NCBI RefSeq assembly: GCF_001592735.1
Contig: NZ_LUKE01000001.1
Coordinates: 1,151,018-1,215,017 of the forward strand
DNA length: 64,000 nt
Source: Bdellovibrio bacteriovorus
GTDB lineage: Bacteria > Bdellovibrionota > Bdellovibrionia > Bdellovibrionales > Bdellovibrionaceae
Direction: 5' to 3'
Shown: in pieces, positions 1-8,539 of the stretch
Layout of the letters: each line of letters starts with the position of its first letter
How positions within the stretch are numbered: the first letter of the stretch is position 1
Notes under the pieces: generated by a model
What the model was told of the DNA's origin: nothing
Database searches by the model: none
What the model saw: the letters and a program-made list of their open reading frames with translations, nothing else
Made by a program: the position numbers and the translations under genes

Positions 1-127
1 GTACTGAAACCCTACTCTTAGCCTCAATCATTTAAAGTGTTTGAGCTTAGGATTAATAGTGATATACGAGGCACGTATTTATTAAATTGGGTTACACTTA
101 CGCTAATGAGAACCCGAGGTGATGACG

Positions 128-1096
128 ATGAGTTATGATATTGCGGCTGATATTCAGCGGTTGAAAAGAGAAAAAGATGCGGTGATCTTGGCTCACTATT
201 ATGAAGATGGTGATATTCAGGATATTGCTGATCATGTGGGTGATAGTTTCTTTTTGGCTAAAATGGGGCAAAAGGTAGAACAAAAAGTGATTTTGTTGGC
301 GGGTGTGGTTTTCATGGCTGAAAGCGTGAAGATTCTTAATCCAACAAAAACAGTTCTGGTTCCTGATCTTGAAGCTTCTTGTTCCTTGGTGAAGGGTGCT
401 CCTTACGAGCGTTATCTTGATTGGCGTCGCAAGCACCGCGATGGTATTGCGGTGACGTACATCAATTCAAGTGCGGAAGTGAAATCTATTTCAGACGTAA
501 TTATCACTTCTTCTAATGCCGAACAAATCGTTGGCGCTATTCCTAAAGATCGCAAAATTCTTTTTGGGCCTGATCAGCATTTAGGCCGTTGGCTTTCTAA
601 AAAAATGCCAGATCGTCAGTTTGAATTTTGGCCAGGGGCTTGCGAAGTTCACGTGCTTTTCAACGCCAAAAGATTGTATGAACTGATATTGCAACATCCC
701 GATGCTGTGGTGATTGCGCATCCCGAGTGTGACGATTCGGTTTTGCAACACGCGTCTGTGATTGGCTCGACTTCGCGATTATTAGAAGAAGTGCAAAAAA
801 ATCCAGCCAAAAAGTTCATCGTTGCCACTGAAACCGGCATCTTTCATCAAATGCAGAAACTGCGTCCTGATGTTGAATTGATTCAAGCTCCGGTTTTGGA
901 TGCGGGTTGTTCGTGCAACAACTGCCCGTACATGAAAATGAACAACATGGAAAAAATCAAACACGCCCTTGAAACCCTGCAACCACAAGTCGGCTTAGAG
1001 GAAGCTTTGCGCGTAAAAGCGCAAGTGTCTTTGGACCGCATGATGGATATCACCAGTGGCAAAGCGGTTCAGTGGCCTCAAGAGTTCAGTTTATAA
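128..1096 (+). CDS. nadA: Quinolinate synthase NadA
   Basis: NadA condenses iminoaspartate with dihydroxyacetone phosphate to give quinolinate, the precursor of NAD, in the cytosol using a [4Fe-4S] cluster. The protein opens with the family pattern ILAHYYEDGDIQ and carries the three expected cluster cysteine regions: EASCS, PGACEVH and GCSCNNCP near the end. Its 322 residues fit the family. GTG 119 and ATG 122 also lie in frame, but GAGG at 116-119 is ideally spaced only from ATG 128, so that start is chosen. No nadB or nadC lies beside it. A phosphopantetheinyl transferase gene follows after 18 bases on the same strand and may be cotranscribed. Confidence 0.95.
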   Translation: MSYDIAADIQRLKREKDAVILAHYYEDGDIQDIADHVGDSFFLAKMGQKVEQKVILLAGVVFMAESVKILNPTKTVLVPDLEASCSLVKGAPYERYLDWRRKHRDGIAVTYINSSAEVKSISDVIITSSNAEQIVGAIPKDRKILFGPDQHLGRWLSKKMPDRQFEFWPGACEVHVLFNAKRLYELILQHPDAVVIAHPECDDSVLQHASVIGSTSRLLEEVQKNPAKKFIVATETGIFHQMQKLRPDVELIQAPVLDAGCSCNNCPYMKMNNMEKIKHALETLQPQVGLEEALRVKAQVSLDRMMDITSGKAVQWPQEFSL

Positions 1097-1114
1097 AGCG
1101 GATGGATTTCAAAA

Positions 1115-1648
1115 ATGAATGATCTAAACTCGTTTTTGGAATCCGCTAAAAAAATCCTTCAAGATGATTCGTTAAGCTTTATCGCTAAAGACATTTGGGG
1201 CAGTCAAAACTCCTCACATCGCGAACTGCTTCATAACGAAGTAGCTAAGATTAAAAATCTCAACCCCGGACTGCATACATCTATTTCACACAGTGAGGGC
1301 ATGGGCGTGTTGGTTTATTCAAAACAGCCTGTCGGTGTCGATGTCGAGCTAACATCGAGAGTGCTTGAACGAATCGCAGCCCGCGTGTCCTCCAAAGAAG
1401 ATGTCACTAACGCCCCTTCGCCCGCTTCTTTGTGGACGGCAAAAGAGGCCTGCTTTAAGGCGCTTAAAACCTTTAATCAGCCGTCGGTGATTTCACAGAT
1501 TTCTATAGGGGATTGGGAAAAAATTGATTCTCAAACTGAGACGTGCCGTCTGATGAACCCTCAAAGCTTCGATTCTCCCTCTGAAAACCGGGGAGTTGTC
1601 ATTCATACTAAACATCATACTTGTTCCTTTTTTATCTTTCGTACTTAA
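1115..1648 (+). CDS. 4'-phosphopantetheinyl transferase superfamily protein
   Basis: Enzymes of this superfamily move phosphopantetheine from coenzyme A onto a serine of acyl or peptidyl carrier proteins. The signature is visible as GVDVE near residue 73 and WTAKEACFKALK near residue 108; the acidic residues of these motifs bind Mg2+ and CoA. At 177 residues it lies between AcpS (about 125) and Sfp-type enzymes (about 220), so the carrier it serves cannot be read from sequence. The start has GGATGGA upstream. It follows nadA closely. The last 40 residues match nothing I recognise. Confidence 0.75.
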   Translation: MNDLNSFLESAKKILQDDSLSFIAKDIWGSQNSSHRELLHNEVAKIKNLNPGLHTSISHSEGMGVLVYSKQPVGVDVELTSRVLERIAARVSSKEDVTNAPSPASLWTAKEACFKALKTFNQPSVISQISIGDWEKIDSQTETCRLMNPQSFDSPSENRGVVIHTKHHTCSFFIFRT

Positions 1649-1712
1649 CTTTGGTCGGGTCCTGCCGATCAGTTAAGTAACGACGTAGAACCTTGAAGAA
1701 GGTAGGTAAGAA

Positions 1713-2105
1713 ATGGGAAGTTCAAAATACAATCGCAGAGTGGCTCCACGGAAAGAGGTCTCTCCCATCCATATCACGCATCTAACTTCATTGGATGATT
1801 TCGCTAAGATCGCGAAAAATTGCGAAATCATCGAGGCCTCCTCAACGGGCCTATTGTTACAAGTAAAGCGTGACGATTTGATCCCCACGGCGTTAAGAAA
1901 AAATCTTTCTTTAGATGTTTTAGTTGGCGATCGCGTTTTTATGCATCTTGAAGAAATGAATTTGGAAATTTCCGGCGTGATTACTCGCACGACTTTAAGT
2001 GGTAAAAAGGGTTTCCAAATCGCTGTCGACTATAGCGATGAGGCTCCGGAATACTGGCGCGAATGTTTAATGGATTTGCTGCCTCAACCAGGCGAGCTAG
2101 ATTAA
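1713..2105 (+). CDS. PilZ-like domain protein
   Basis: A 130-residue soluble protein. Its plan resembles PilZ c-di-GMP receptors: an N-terminal RRVAPRKE (compare the RxxxR motif), an ASSTGLLLQV strand (compare D/NxSxxG) and a final strand in GFQIAVDYSDE. PilZ proteins bind c-di-GMP and relay it to motility, pili or secretion. The second motif is imperfect (ASSTG), so c-di-GMP binding is not assured. The start has AGGTAGG upstream. The gene is followed by a bidirectional terminator and faces the cyclase gene. Predatory Bdellovibrio carry many PilZ proteins, which fits, but the assignment rests on motif shape alone. Confidence 0.5.
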   Translation: MGSSKYNRRVAPRKEVSPIHITHLTSLDDFAKIAKNCEIIEASSTGLLLQVKRDDLIPTALRKNLSLDVLVGDRVFMHLEEMNLEISGVITRTTLSGKKGFQIAVDYSDEAPEYWRECLMDLLPQPGELD

Positions 2106-2108
2106 GGC

Positions 2109-2137
2109 AAAAGGGGCCAAATCAAGGTCCCTTTTTT
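2109..2137. terminator. Bidirectional intrinsic terminator
   Basis: The inverted repeat AAAAGGGGCC/GGTCCCTTTT with a 7-base loop, flanked by T runs on both strands, lies between the convergent PilZ-like and cyclase genes. It can end transcription from either side. Confidence 0.75.
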
Positions 2138-2146
2138 ATTTCTGCT

Positions 2147-3409
2147 TTATTTGCTTTCGAATTCAAAAACACCGTCCCAGCTTTGCGGCGGCTTTCTATT
2201 AAACGCGACACAACGATCCCTAAGAACCTGACAAGGACCGTCCTCGGGGCTTAACCTTAATGCCTGGTCAAACCCTTCCGCAGCGGCTTGGAAGCTTCCC
2301 GTGCGATACAATTCAAACGCCCTTTTATAGATCTCAAAGAAGTCGCCCGGCATATCACTCCGGACCTCATACACCGTATAAAGCTCGGTGACTTTTTCTC
2401 GGCCTTTGACCTTCACCCGATCAATCAAACGAAAATCTTTGATTTTTTCGGGGTCGCGGGAATCCTTGATGGGCTGCTGAATCAGCGACCTTGTCGAGCC
2501 AGAGATCATGCAATCCGTCCTATAATACTGATTTAGTCCCTCTAGGCGTGATGCTAAATTGATTTCATCACCCATGACCGTGTAGGAAAACCGATCTTTA
2601 GATCCAATATTTCCCACAATAGCGACCCCGGTATTTACCCCTACGCGCGTGCGGGTCCCCCCAGCCAAAAGCGGCATGGTCACTGATTTTTTTTGTAAAA
2701 ATGTTTTTGAAAACTCCGCCATTTCTGCCGCACACTCCGCACAAAGTTTGGCGTGATCTCGAGTTTCGATAGGGGCATTCCAAAATGCCATCACCGCATC
2801 GCCGATAAATTTATCAATCGTGCCCCCGTAGCGGAAGATAATTTCGCTCACGCCGGTGAAGTATTCATTCATAAACTGCACTAATTGATCTGGATCCGTC
2901 TTTTCTGCAATGCCCGTAAAACCTTCAAGATCCGAAAACAAAATAGATATTTCCCGCTTCTCTCCTTGCAAGCCCAGCTTTTGCGGATGAGCGGCAATAG
3001 ATTCTACGAGTTGAGGTGATACGTAGTGCTTAAAGGCGTTTAGCAAATATTCTCTCTGGTTTTTTTCAACCACGGCCTCAAAAAAGATCAAGCCCACAGC
3101 ACTCCACAGAAATGAATTCGACAAAGCCGCTAAGGGCAAAGCCAAACCGAGCTGATGCAAACCGAAAACAGTCAGCATGCAAGAAAACCAGCTTAGCAAA
3201 CTTCTTTCAATGGCTTTTCTTAATGGAAATTTAGAAAAAAGAGAAAAGTTAACATATCCCGCGAACAAGGAAAGGGGCAAAGACCACCAAAAAGATTCCG
3301 CCGATAAAGCGATATCCCATTGCTGTAAAAATCCGACCTTTTCAGTCGCAAAAAGCCCCAGCAGCGAACCAACCAGGGCGATAAAAAACCTTCTTGTACG
3401 GCTGCTCAT
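2147..3409 (-). CDS. Membrane class III adenylate/guanylate cyclase
   Basis: A membrane-anchored class III nucleotidyl cyclase, expected to make cAMP. Four hydrophobic segments (about residues 7-22, 40-57, 72-95 and 97-113) resemble the membrane part that follows CHASE2 sensors, but no large periplasmic sensor is present. The catalytic domain (about 150-330) has metal-binding aspartates in FSDLEGF (D160) and FIGDAVMAF (D204), a lysine just before the latter (K200, typical of adenine specificity), and NLASRLE with the transition-state Asn and Arg. The tail (about 350-410) looks like one or two TPR helices. The ATG directly abuts the stop of the upstream gene (TAGATG), making this the last cistron of the AAA+/ankyrin operon. 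Confidence 0.85.
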   Translation of the reverse strand: MSSRTRRFFIALVGSLLGLFATEKVGFLQQWDIALSAESFWWSLPLSLFAGYVNFSLFSKFPLRKAIERSLLSWFSCMLTVFGLHQLGLALPLAALSNSFLWSAVGLIFFEAVVEKNQREYLLNAFKHYVSPQLVESIAAHPQKLGLQGEKREISILFSDLEGFTGIAEKTDPDQLVQFMNEYFTGVSEIIFRYGGTIDKFIGDAVMAFWNAPIETRDHAKLCAECAAEMAEFSKTFLQKKSVTMPLLAGGTRTRVGVNTGVAIVGNIGSKDRFSYTVMGDEINLASRLEGLNQYYRTDCMISGSTRSLIQQPIKDSRDPEKIKDFRLIDRVKVKGREKVTELYTVYEVRSDMPGDFFEIYKRAFELYRTGSFQAAAEGFDQALRLSPEDGPCQVLRDRCVAFNRKPPQSWDGVFEFESK

Positions 3410-4342
3410 CTAGCGAGAAAATTTAAACTCTTCAGCACCTTCCCGAGTTTGGTAGTCATAGTAACCACCTACGAGTTGGTTTTCATGGTTTTTTATTTTA
3501 AGAACATAGTTACTAATACAAGCTGTATGCTCATTAATCGGCGCTCCTAGTAATACGATCTGGCCCCCGGGTCTGAACAAACCTTTCAATTTTCCCTTAC
3601 ATGCGCCAACGGAGTGCTGATACAGCATTTCGCCTACGACCTGACCACCCTCTTCATGCAAAGTGATTTTCGCGGGAACATTATTAGCAAATTTGCCCTT
3701 CCAAGTACCCATTAAACCTTCATACGCACTTGGATTTATACGCTCCACACGCGATTTCCATTTAACCCCTGCATCATCTTCAGCACCCGCGCGGATGGTG
3801 CCATTGGCGTCGACGGTAAGAACAACTTTTCTAACATACCTTAGAACATCCGTAGAATTGTAATCATTGAACGCCTTAGACTTATCGGTTTCTTCTAAGT
3901 TCAAAGTGATCACCCCGTCTTGGACAATCGGGTCCGCTTTAAATACCGTGACCACATACAAGTTTTCCAAGTTCATAAAGACAACTTGAGCTTTCCACTT
4001 TCCAGGATCAATCGAGTCTGGTGCGGTTTTCCAAAAGCGGATGTCCATCGTATAATGATATTCTTGCGCATTGGCCTCGGCCATGACTTCACCACTTATG
4101 ATGGCATTATCGGTTAACAACTTTTCATCTGTGACTGCTGGCGCCTGATGCGGCACCGTTTCGCCAACAAGGGCCGCGCTTTCAGAACGTTTTTCCTCGA
4201 TTAACTTTTCCGCCTCTTGTTTTTTTAAAACCGCCGCAATTTCGGGGCGCGCGCGATAGGCCGCGGCCCTGGAAGACTCAAACGTCCCCAGCCAGGCAAA
4301 GCAATTTACAGCAACAGCGATAATTCCAAGAATTTTATGCAT
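3410..4342 (-). CDS. Exported protein of unknown function
   Basis: Not a family I recognise. The N-terminus (MHKILGIIAVAVNCFAWLG) is a signal peptide or single membrane anchor, followed by a charged Lys/Glu helix and, from about residue 80, a beta-rich region. ATG 4342 is chosen over the upstream in-frame codon at 4357 because GGAGAG lies five bases before it. It overlaps the end of the 170-residue gene by 8 bases and abuts the cyclase start, so it belongs to the same operon. A periplasmic partner or input for the membrane ATPase or cyclase is possible but is only inference. Confidence 0.75.
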   Translation of the reverse strand: MHKILGIIAVAVNCFAWLGTFESSRAAAYRARPEIAAVLKKQEAEKLIEEKRSESAALVGETVPHQAPAVTDEKLLTDNAIISGEVMAEANAQEYHYTMDIRFWKTAPDSIDPGKWKAQVVFMNLENLYVVTVFKADPIVQDGVITLNLEETDKSKAFNDYNSTDVLRYVRKVVLTVDANGTIRAGAEDDAGVKWKSRVERINPSAYEGLMGTWKGKFANNVPAKITLHEEGGQVVGEMLYQHSVGACKGKLKGLFRPGGQIVLLGAPINEHTACISNYVLKIKNHENQLVGGYYDYQTREGAEEFKFSR

Positions 4343-4847
4343 TCGAACTCTCCGCAACTTGAGTTGATCCGTCTAAAAATAAGTATTGTATTTGATTACT
4401 ATAAACCATAAGTGCCACCACTTGACTGGGAAGCCCCGGAATCAAGCTTCGCGCCTTTTGGAATCCTTCAGGCACTTCTTCATTGGGTCGAAAATGCCTC
4501 ATGATCTCTAAGCTTTCATTAAGCATGTGGCAGTCATTTCCCGATATCCAGCACTTTGAAATGATGCCGTAAAATCGGACTTCTGCCGCTTTTAAATCCG
4601 CGACCAGCTCTTTTGCTCTTTCGGTCTGCGCCGGGGTTAAAGCCTTGCCGCTAGATTCTGCACGCTTAATTTGAAAAAACATCCCCGCCAATTCTTTCAT
4701 CGATTCATCAACGGATTTTGCAGGCTGACTGCGCGTACCCGCGGAAGATGATACCGACGACGATGAACTTCCAGTGGAAGTGCTCGTCTTTTTATCCTGA
4801 CTGTGTTCAGGCGCCTTGGCTTTTTGTAAATCTTTTTTTGCGTCCAT
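4335..4847 (-). CDS. Small protein with Ser-rich linker, unknown function
   Basis: 170 residues, no signal peptide or membrane helix, so probably cytosolic. The first 50 residues are low-complexity Lys/Ser/Thr-rich; residues 50-165 look like a helical folded domain with two cysteines (KCWISGNDC). I recognise no family. The start has no clear Shine-Dalgarno sequence but lies six bases after the stop of the ankyrin/AAA+ gene, so translation is probably coupled. It could be an adaptor for the adjacent ATPases, which is inference from position only. Confidence 0.7.
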   Translation of the reverse strand: MDAKKDLQKAKAPEHSQDKKTSTSTGSSSSSVSSSAGTRSQPAKSVDESMKELAGMFFQIKRAESSGKALTPAQTERAKELVADLKAAEVRFYGIISKCWISGNDCHMLNESLEIMRHFRPNEEVPEGFQKARSLIPGLPSQVVALMVYSNQIQYLFLDGSTQVAESSNA

Positions 4848-4853
4848 CTTAAA

Positions 4854-6770
4854 CTACGTCAACATCTTCAAATAATCTTTGGCTTCATTGCTTGTAACAC
4901 TGACCATCTCGCCTTTTTTAGAGGCCTGACGTTTGAAGTAATCATGATATTTTTGCAGCATGCGCACTCCTCCACCTGAATCAAGAGCTTGCTGTACTAA
5001 GATCAGCATGCCTTCGTCGTCATATTTAACAACGGCTTGATCGCGGTTTAGGAAATGTTGTCCCGCCGTTAATAAAGATTCCAAACTCCAGCTTGGCAGC
5101 TGCCAGTCAGCGAAATCTAAACGTGATGTCAGTTCTGTTCCGAGAACTTGTGAAAGCTCTTTTTCATTCAGACGGTTTTTTCCGCGAAGATCATGGAAAG
5201 TTCCCGCAAAGATCCAAAAGATAGGTTTATTTTGAAAGTTAGTAACAATCGATGTACGTAGTTTTTTCGCTTGTGATTCATCGACAATTCCAGACTTGGG
5301 ATTAAAAAACTTATCGATTTCATCCAAGATAATAATACTTTTTGCTTGTGCTTCATTAGCTTCTTTAGCGATGTCGATTTGACCATCACAACAAGCGATG
5401 TATTTCACTTCCACTCCATCCAAGTTTAAACCAGGAATATTGAAGTCTTGTTTTAAACCCGCTAGGCGTTGGGCAAATTCAGTCTTACCGACCGAAGCAT
5501 CGCCCCACACGACAACCCCTTTACTTTCACCTGGTTGTTTTCTTAAGAAATCGCCAATTTCATGCGACAGGTTCTGAATAAAGTTATCAAAGCCAACCAG
5601 ACCTTCCAGGCTCATCGCGATCTGGGTTTCGATTTGATCATTCGTGATATTCATCGTTTTAGAAGAATTGAGGCTCGCACTGACCTTCGGTTTTGCCGAA
5701 GAGTTTTTTGCTGAACCCGAAGACTGCGACGATAAATATTGATTGATCTTATTTACCAAGCTTTGGTTTCCGACTTGCTTTGCATAATCTAAAGCCGTCT
5801 TATTGTGGCGATCTTTCCTAGTCCAATCATAGTCATCCATTAAAGCATCAACGTATTTAACCACACCCAACTCACAAGCTAGCATGACATGGTCTTTTTC
5901 GCGGTCGTTGGCTCTTAAATCATGGTTGCGTGAATAAAAGAACAGCGCCAAATCCGCATCTTTGAAAAGAACTGCAAGCATTGACGGAGAAAAACCTTGG
6001 GCCTCAACCACGTCCGCGCCTTCATTGCGAATAGCGAGATGGCAAATTGCGTTCGGATTTGCGCCTAAGTTTACTAACAATTCGATAATTTCAGAGTTGC
6101 GAGTTCCTAAAACGGCCAAATGCAACGGAGTCACACCATTTAAGATGGCCTGATTCACATTGGCTCTGGTCGCCAGCTGTTTCACTTTTTCTGTTTTTCC
6201 TTCATAAGCCGCAAAAAATAGCTCTGAAATACCCATAGAGTGAGCAATCTGACTGACTTGGGCGTCAGTTAATTTTTTTCTGATCAACTCATACGTCAGG
6301 TTGGAAGCTGAAAAAGCTGCTTCTGCCAGCGGAGAATTTCCCGTGGTCGTAAGCGCCATGACATCAGCACCCTGTTCCATTAAAAACTGCACCATCTTTG
6401 AGTTGCCATGATAAGCCGCCGCGCCTAACAAGGAATTGCCATTCGAAAAAAGAGTTTTTATGATCGCCTTGTCGGCCAAAACCGCTTTTTTAAATCCTTC
6501 GAAATCGTTCCTTTTTAGGGCAATGACTGCCTTATGGTTCATGGCCATATCCATTATTCGTTGAGAAACAACGTTTTCTTTAAACAAGGCAAAAGCAGAA
6601 GCACCCAGAACCACAAACTGAATCAGATGCAAAAGCGTCATCACGCCAGGCATTTGCACTTGATAAATATCCACCCAAGCTAATCCCCATACCAGGGCCG
6701 CCATTGCAAAGTTTGTAATCCAAAGTCCCTTTTTCCAATTTGCTTCTAACCAAATCGCATTAATCATCAT
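4854..6770 (-). CDS. Membrane-anchored ankyrin-repeat AAA+ ATPase
   Basis: A 638-residue protein of unusual architecture. Two membrane helices (about 16-34 and 43-62) are followed by ankyrin-type repeats (about 105-345; clearest at NGVTPLHLAV and NKTALDYAKQ), a Ser-rich linker (347-372) and an AAA+ domain. The AAA+ part has Walker A GDASVGKT (423-430), Walker B IIILDEID (D483, E484) and a sensor-2 type GVRML near the end, closest in layout to Clp/Hsp100 ATPases. It presumably uses ATP to remodel a client brought by the repeats at the inner membrane; the client is unknown. The second Met (6767) is better spaced from AGAGG and may be the true start. It lies 6 bases after the other AAA+ gene. 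Confidence 0.85.
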   Translation of the reverse strand: MMINAIWLEANWKKGLWITNFAMAALVWGLAWVDIYQVQMPGVMTLLHLIQFVVLGASAFALFKENVVSQRIMDMAMNHKAVIALKRNDFEGFKKAVLADKAIIKTLFSNGNSLLGAAAYHGNSKMVQFLMEQGADVMALTTTGNSPLAEAAFSASNLTYELIRKKLTDAQVSQIAHSMGISELFFAAYEGKTEKVKQLATRANVNQAILNGVTPLHLAVLGTRNSEIIELLVNLGANPNAICHLAIRNEGADVVEAQGFSPSMLAVLFKDADLALFFYSRNHDLRANDREKDHVMLACELGVVKYVDALMDDYDWTRKDRHNKTALDYAKQVGNQSLVNKINQYLSSQSSGSAKNSSAKPKVSASLNSSKTMNITNDQIETQIAMSLEGLVGFDNFIQNLSHEIGDFLRKQPGESKGVVVWGDASVGKTEFAQRLAGLKQDFNIPGLNLDGVEVKYIACCDGQIDIAKEANEAQAKSIIILDEIDKFFNPKSGIVDESQAKKLRTSIVTNFQNKPIFWIFAGTFHDLRGKNRLNEKELSQVLGTELTSRLDFADWQLPSWSLESLLTAGQHFLNRDQAVVKYDDEGMLILVQQALDSGGGVRMLQKYHDYFKRQASKKGEMVSVTSNEAKDYLKMLT

Positions 6771-6776
6771 CAGCCT

Positions 6777-7715
6777 CTACATGTTGTCTTCTTTAATTTT
6801 TTTAACTAAATCCGCCGTTACGATGAAAGCCCCTTTTTCAATATCCTTACTGAAAATCGCTTCATCTTTGATCATTCCTAGTAGACTCGGAATGATGCGC
6901 ATGCCATAGCGGGGATCCTGCGCGGCTTGTGATAAAAAAAGGATCGCTTCGTCTTCGAAATCCACTGGATCAAATCCTTCTAATTTCATTTCGTCCATGA
7001 AGGTAATCAGTGATGGATGCTTGACCACCCGTTTGACAACATCTTCCACTGAAGGAATGTCGGTACTTGTATCGCGGGTGATACGTCCTAAAAGTTCGTT
7101 TTTAAAACCATATTTAAGAAGGTCGTTTTTTACCATCTTTGGAGGAATCTGTTTCATTTCATCCGAATAAGCGAAAGCCCCAAGGAATATCCAAAGGGAA
7201 TTACGGGTATCAATCGCTCCCTCCTTTTTTCCTTGTACGTTTGTCAGAAGCTCGCCTTGGATGGAATGACTTTTATGGGTGTCACCGCCATTAGCTTTTT
7301 CAGAAATCTTATCAAATTCATCCATCACGATGATCGCCCGATCAGAGGCGCCCATATTGGTGGAATAGAATTCTGTAAGTGATTTAGTAAGCGTATTGCC
7401 CTCATAACCTGAAGGCACAAGCGAACTAGAATCAATGACTACATAAGGAAGCCCGAAGTCAGGCAAGGTTTGTTCTAAAAGATATGTTTTACCCGTGCCC
7501 GAAGGACCAAATACCAATAGATGATTTCTTTGCTTGGCTTCGCTGAGGTAACTAGAAAGACAACTTGCTAATACTTTTTTGTATCGCTCATTGCCAATGA
7601 TTGCTTGATCCAGCCTTTCAAAAATTGCTGTCGCAGTCCACGTTTTCTTCTGATCTTGCTTAGATGCGCTGGCAAGGGCAGCGATCTTTTTGATTCGGCT
7701 TTCGTCAAAAACCAC
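6777..7715 (-). CDS. ClpX-like AAA+ ATPase without zinc finger
   Basis: A 312-residue AAA+ protein resembling the ATPase core of ClpX/HslU. It has Walker A GPSGTGKT (70-77), a PSGYEGN segment matching the ClpX pore region that follows Walker A, Walker B IIVMDEFDK (D132, E133), an arginine-finger segment KNELLGR and sensor-2 YGMRI. It lacks the ClpX zinc-binding N-domain, and I see no ClpP-docking tripeptide, so it is unlikely to be a second ClpX. The start is GTG with AGGAGG seven bases upstream, inside an inverted repeat. It is the first gene of the operon with the ankyrin AAA+ protein, so the two ATPases may assemble together. Confidence 0.85.
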   Translation of the reverse strand: MVFDESRIKKIAALASASKQDQKKTWTATAIFERLDQAIIGNERYKKVLASCLSSYLSEAKQRNHLLVFGPSGTGKTYLLEQTLPDFGLPYVVIDSSSLVPSGYEGNTLTKSLTEFYSTNMGASDRAIIVMDEFDKISEKANGGDTHKSHSIQGELLTNVQGKKEGAIDTRNSLWIFLGAFAYSDEMKQIPPKMVKNDLLKYGFKNELLGRITRDTSTDIPSVEDVVKRVVKHPSLITFMDEMKLEGFDPVDFEDEAILFLSQAAQDPRYGMRIIPSLLGMIKDEAIFSKDIEKGAFIVTADLVKKIKEDNM

Positions 7716-7721
7716 TTAATA

Positions 7722-7763
7722 ACCTCCTGAACATCACTTAAAGCTAAGAATGATTCAGGAGGT
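7722..7763 (-). promoter_or_regulatory. Leader hairpin covering the Shine-Dalgarno of the AAA+ operon
   Basis: Perfect 10-base inverted repeat (7722-7731 with 7754-7763, 22-base loop). Read on the minus strand, the 3' arm contains the AGGAGG that serves the GTG at 7715, and the 5' arm holds its complement CCTCCT. Folding would hide the ribosome binding site. Confidence 0.5.
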
Positions 7764-7797
7764 GAGCAATTTAAAAAAAGTCGAGGCCAGCCATCAA

Positions 7798-8394
7798 TTA
7801 AGATGCGCGCGACATGCCTTCAAGTTTTGAAGGCGCAGATGAATCTTCAAGAAATTCAGTTTTTATGGCCGATAAAGGTTTCTTAACCACGGTAGTTTTG
7901 AACCAGTTGTCATGCTTAAACAACGCTCCACTTTTGAAAATGGCGGTTGCACTTCCGACTGCCGCCGCCGTTGCTACTGCTCTTTGCGCGTCTTCAATTC
8001 TTTCCTCGGTACGGTTGCGTGCGGTCGAGGGTTGAAAGATCGCCATCAATAAAAGACCAAAATAAGCTACGTACATCCAGGCCATTGAAACCACCACAAA
8101 GTCGCGGAAGAACATCTTACCAAGACCAACGGGTTTTCCCGTTTCGGCGCTTACTACTTGCAACCCAAACAATGCTTTTGAAATGGATGTTCCCATTTTC
8201 CCGAAGTGATAATAACCATATACCAAGCCCGCCCCCATCGCCGCAAAGATAAAACCTTGGAAGGGTTGATGGCGCATGCTTGCGATTCCAGAGATTAGAA
8301 TCATAACATTCACCCAAGGGTTGTCGGTAACAAAACCGACCAAACGTGCAAAAGATCTTTGTGTTTTCGAAGCTAACTCTACGGGGTGGGACAC
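7798..8394 (-). CDS. RDD family membrane protein
   Basis: A 198-residue integral membrane protein with about three hydrophobic segments. It resembles RDD proteins: an early ARLVGFVTDN stretch and the later KALFGLQVVSAETGKPVG followed by FFRDFV, the typical segment after the second helix. RDD proteins are poorly understood; some are linked to ion homeostasis. The C-terminal third is cytosolic and rich in Ala and Ser. The start is GTG, six bases from AAGGAG. It lies 82 bases before the AAA+ operon and may be cotranscribed with it. Confidence 0.65.
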   Translation of the reverse strand: MSHPVELASKTQRSFARLVGFVTDNPWVNVMILISGIASMRHQPFQGFIFAAMGAGLVYGYYHFGKMGTSISKALFGLQVVSAETGKPVGLGKMFFRDFVVVSMAWMYVAYFGLLLMAIFQPSTARNRTEERIEDAQRAVATAAAVGSATAIFKSGALFKHDNWFKTTVVKKPLSAIKTEFLEDSSAPSKLEGMSRAS

Positions 8395-8539
8395 ACCATT
8401 CTCCTTTATTATATTTTTAAACCAGTGACCTATGTTTATTTATTTTCGACAATCGTCCAATTCATCTGAAGTGAATTATGTTACGAATAAAATTAAATTT
8501 TTATTTCTCTTTAACTTGCTCAAGCGATGTTCAAATTGT

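Noticed and set aside
2063-2254. 63-codon frame across the PilZ-like gene end and terminator
   Set aside because: Reads through a terminator and overlaps the cyclase gene; no ribosome site.
7862-7875. GCCGATAA match on the plus strand
   Set aside because: It lies inside the RDD gene with no plus-strand gene downstream.
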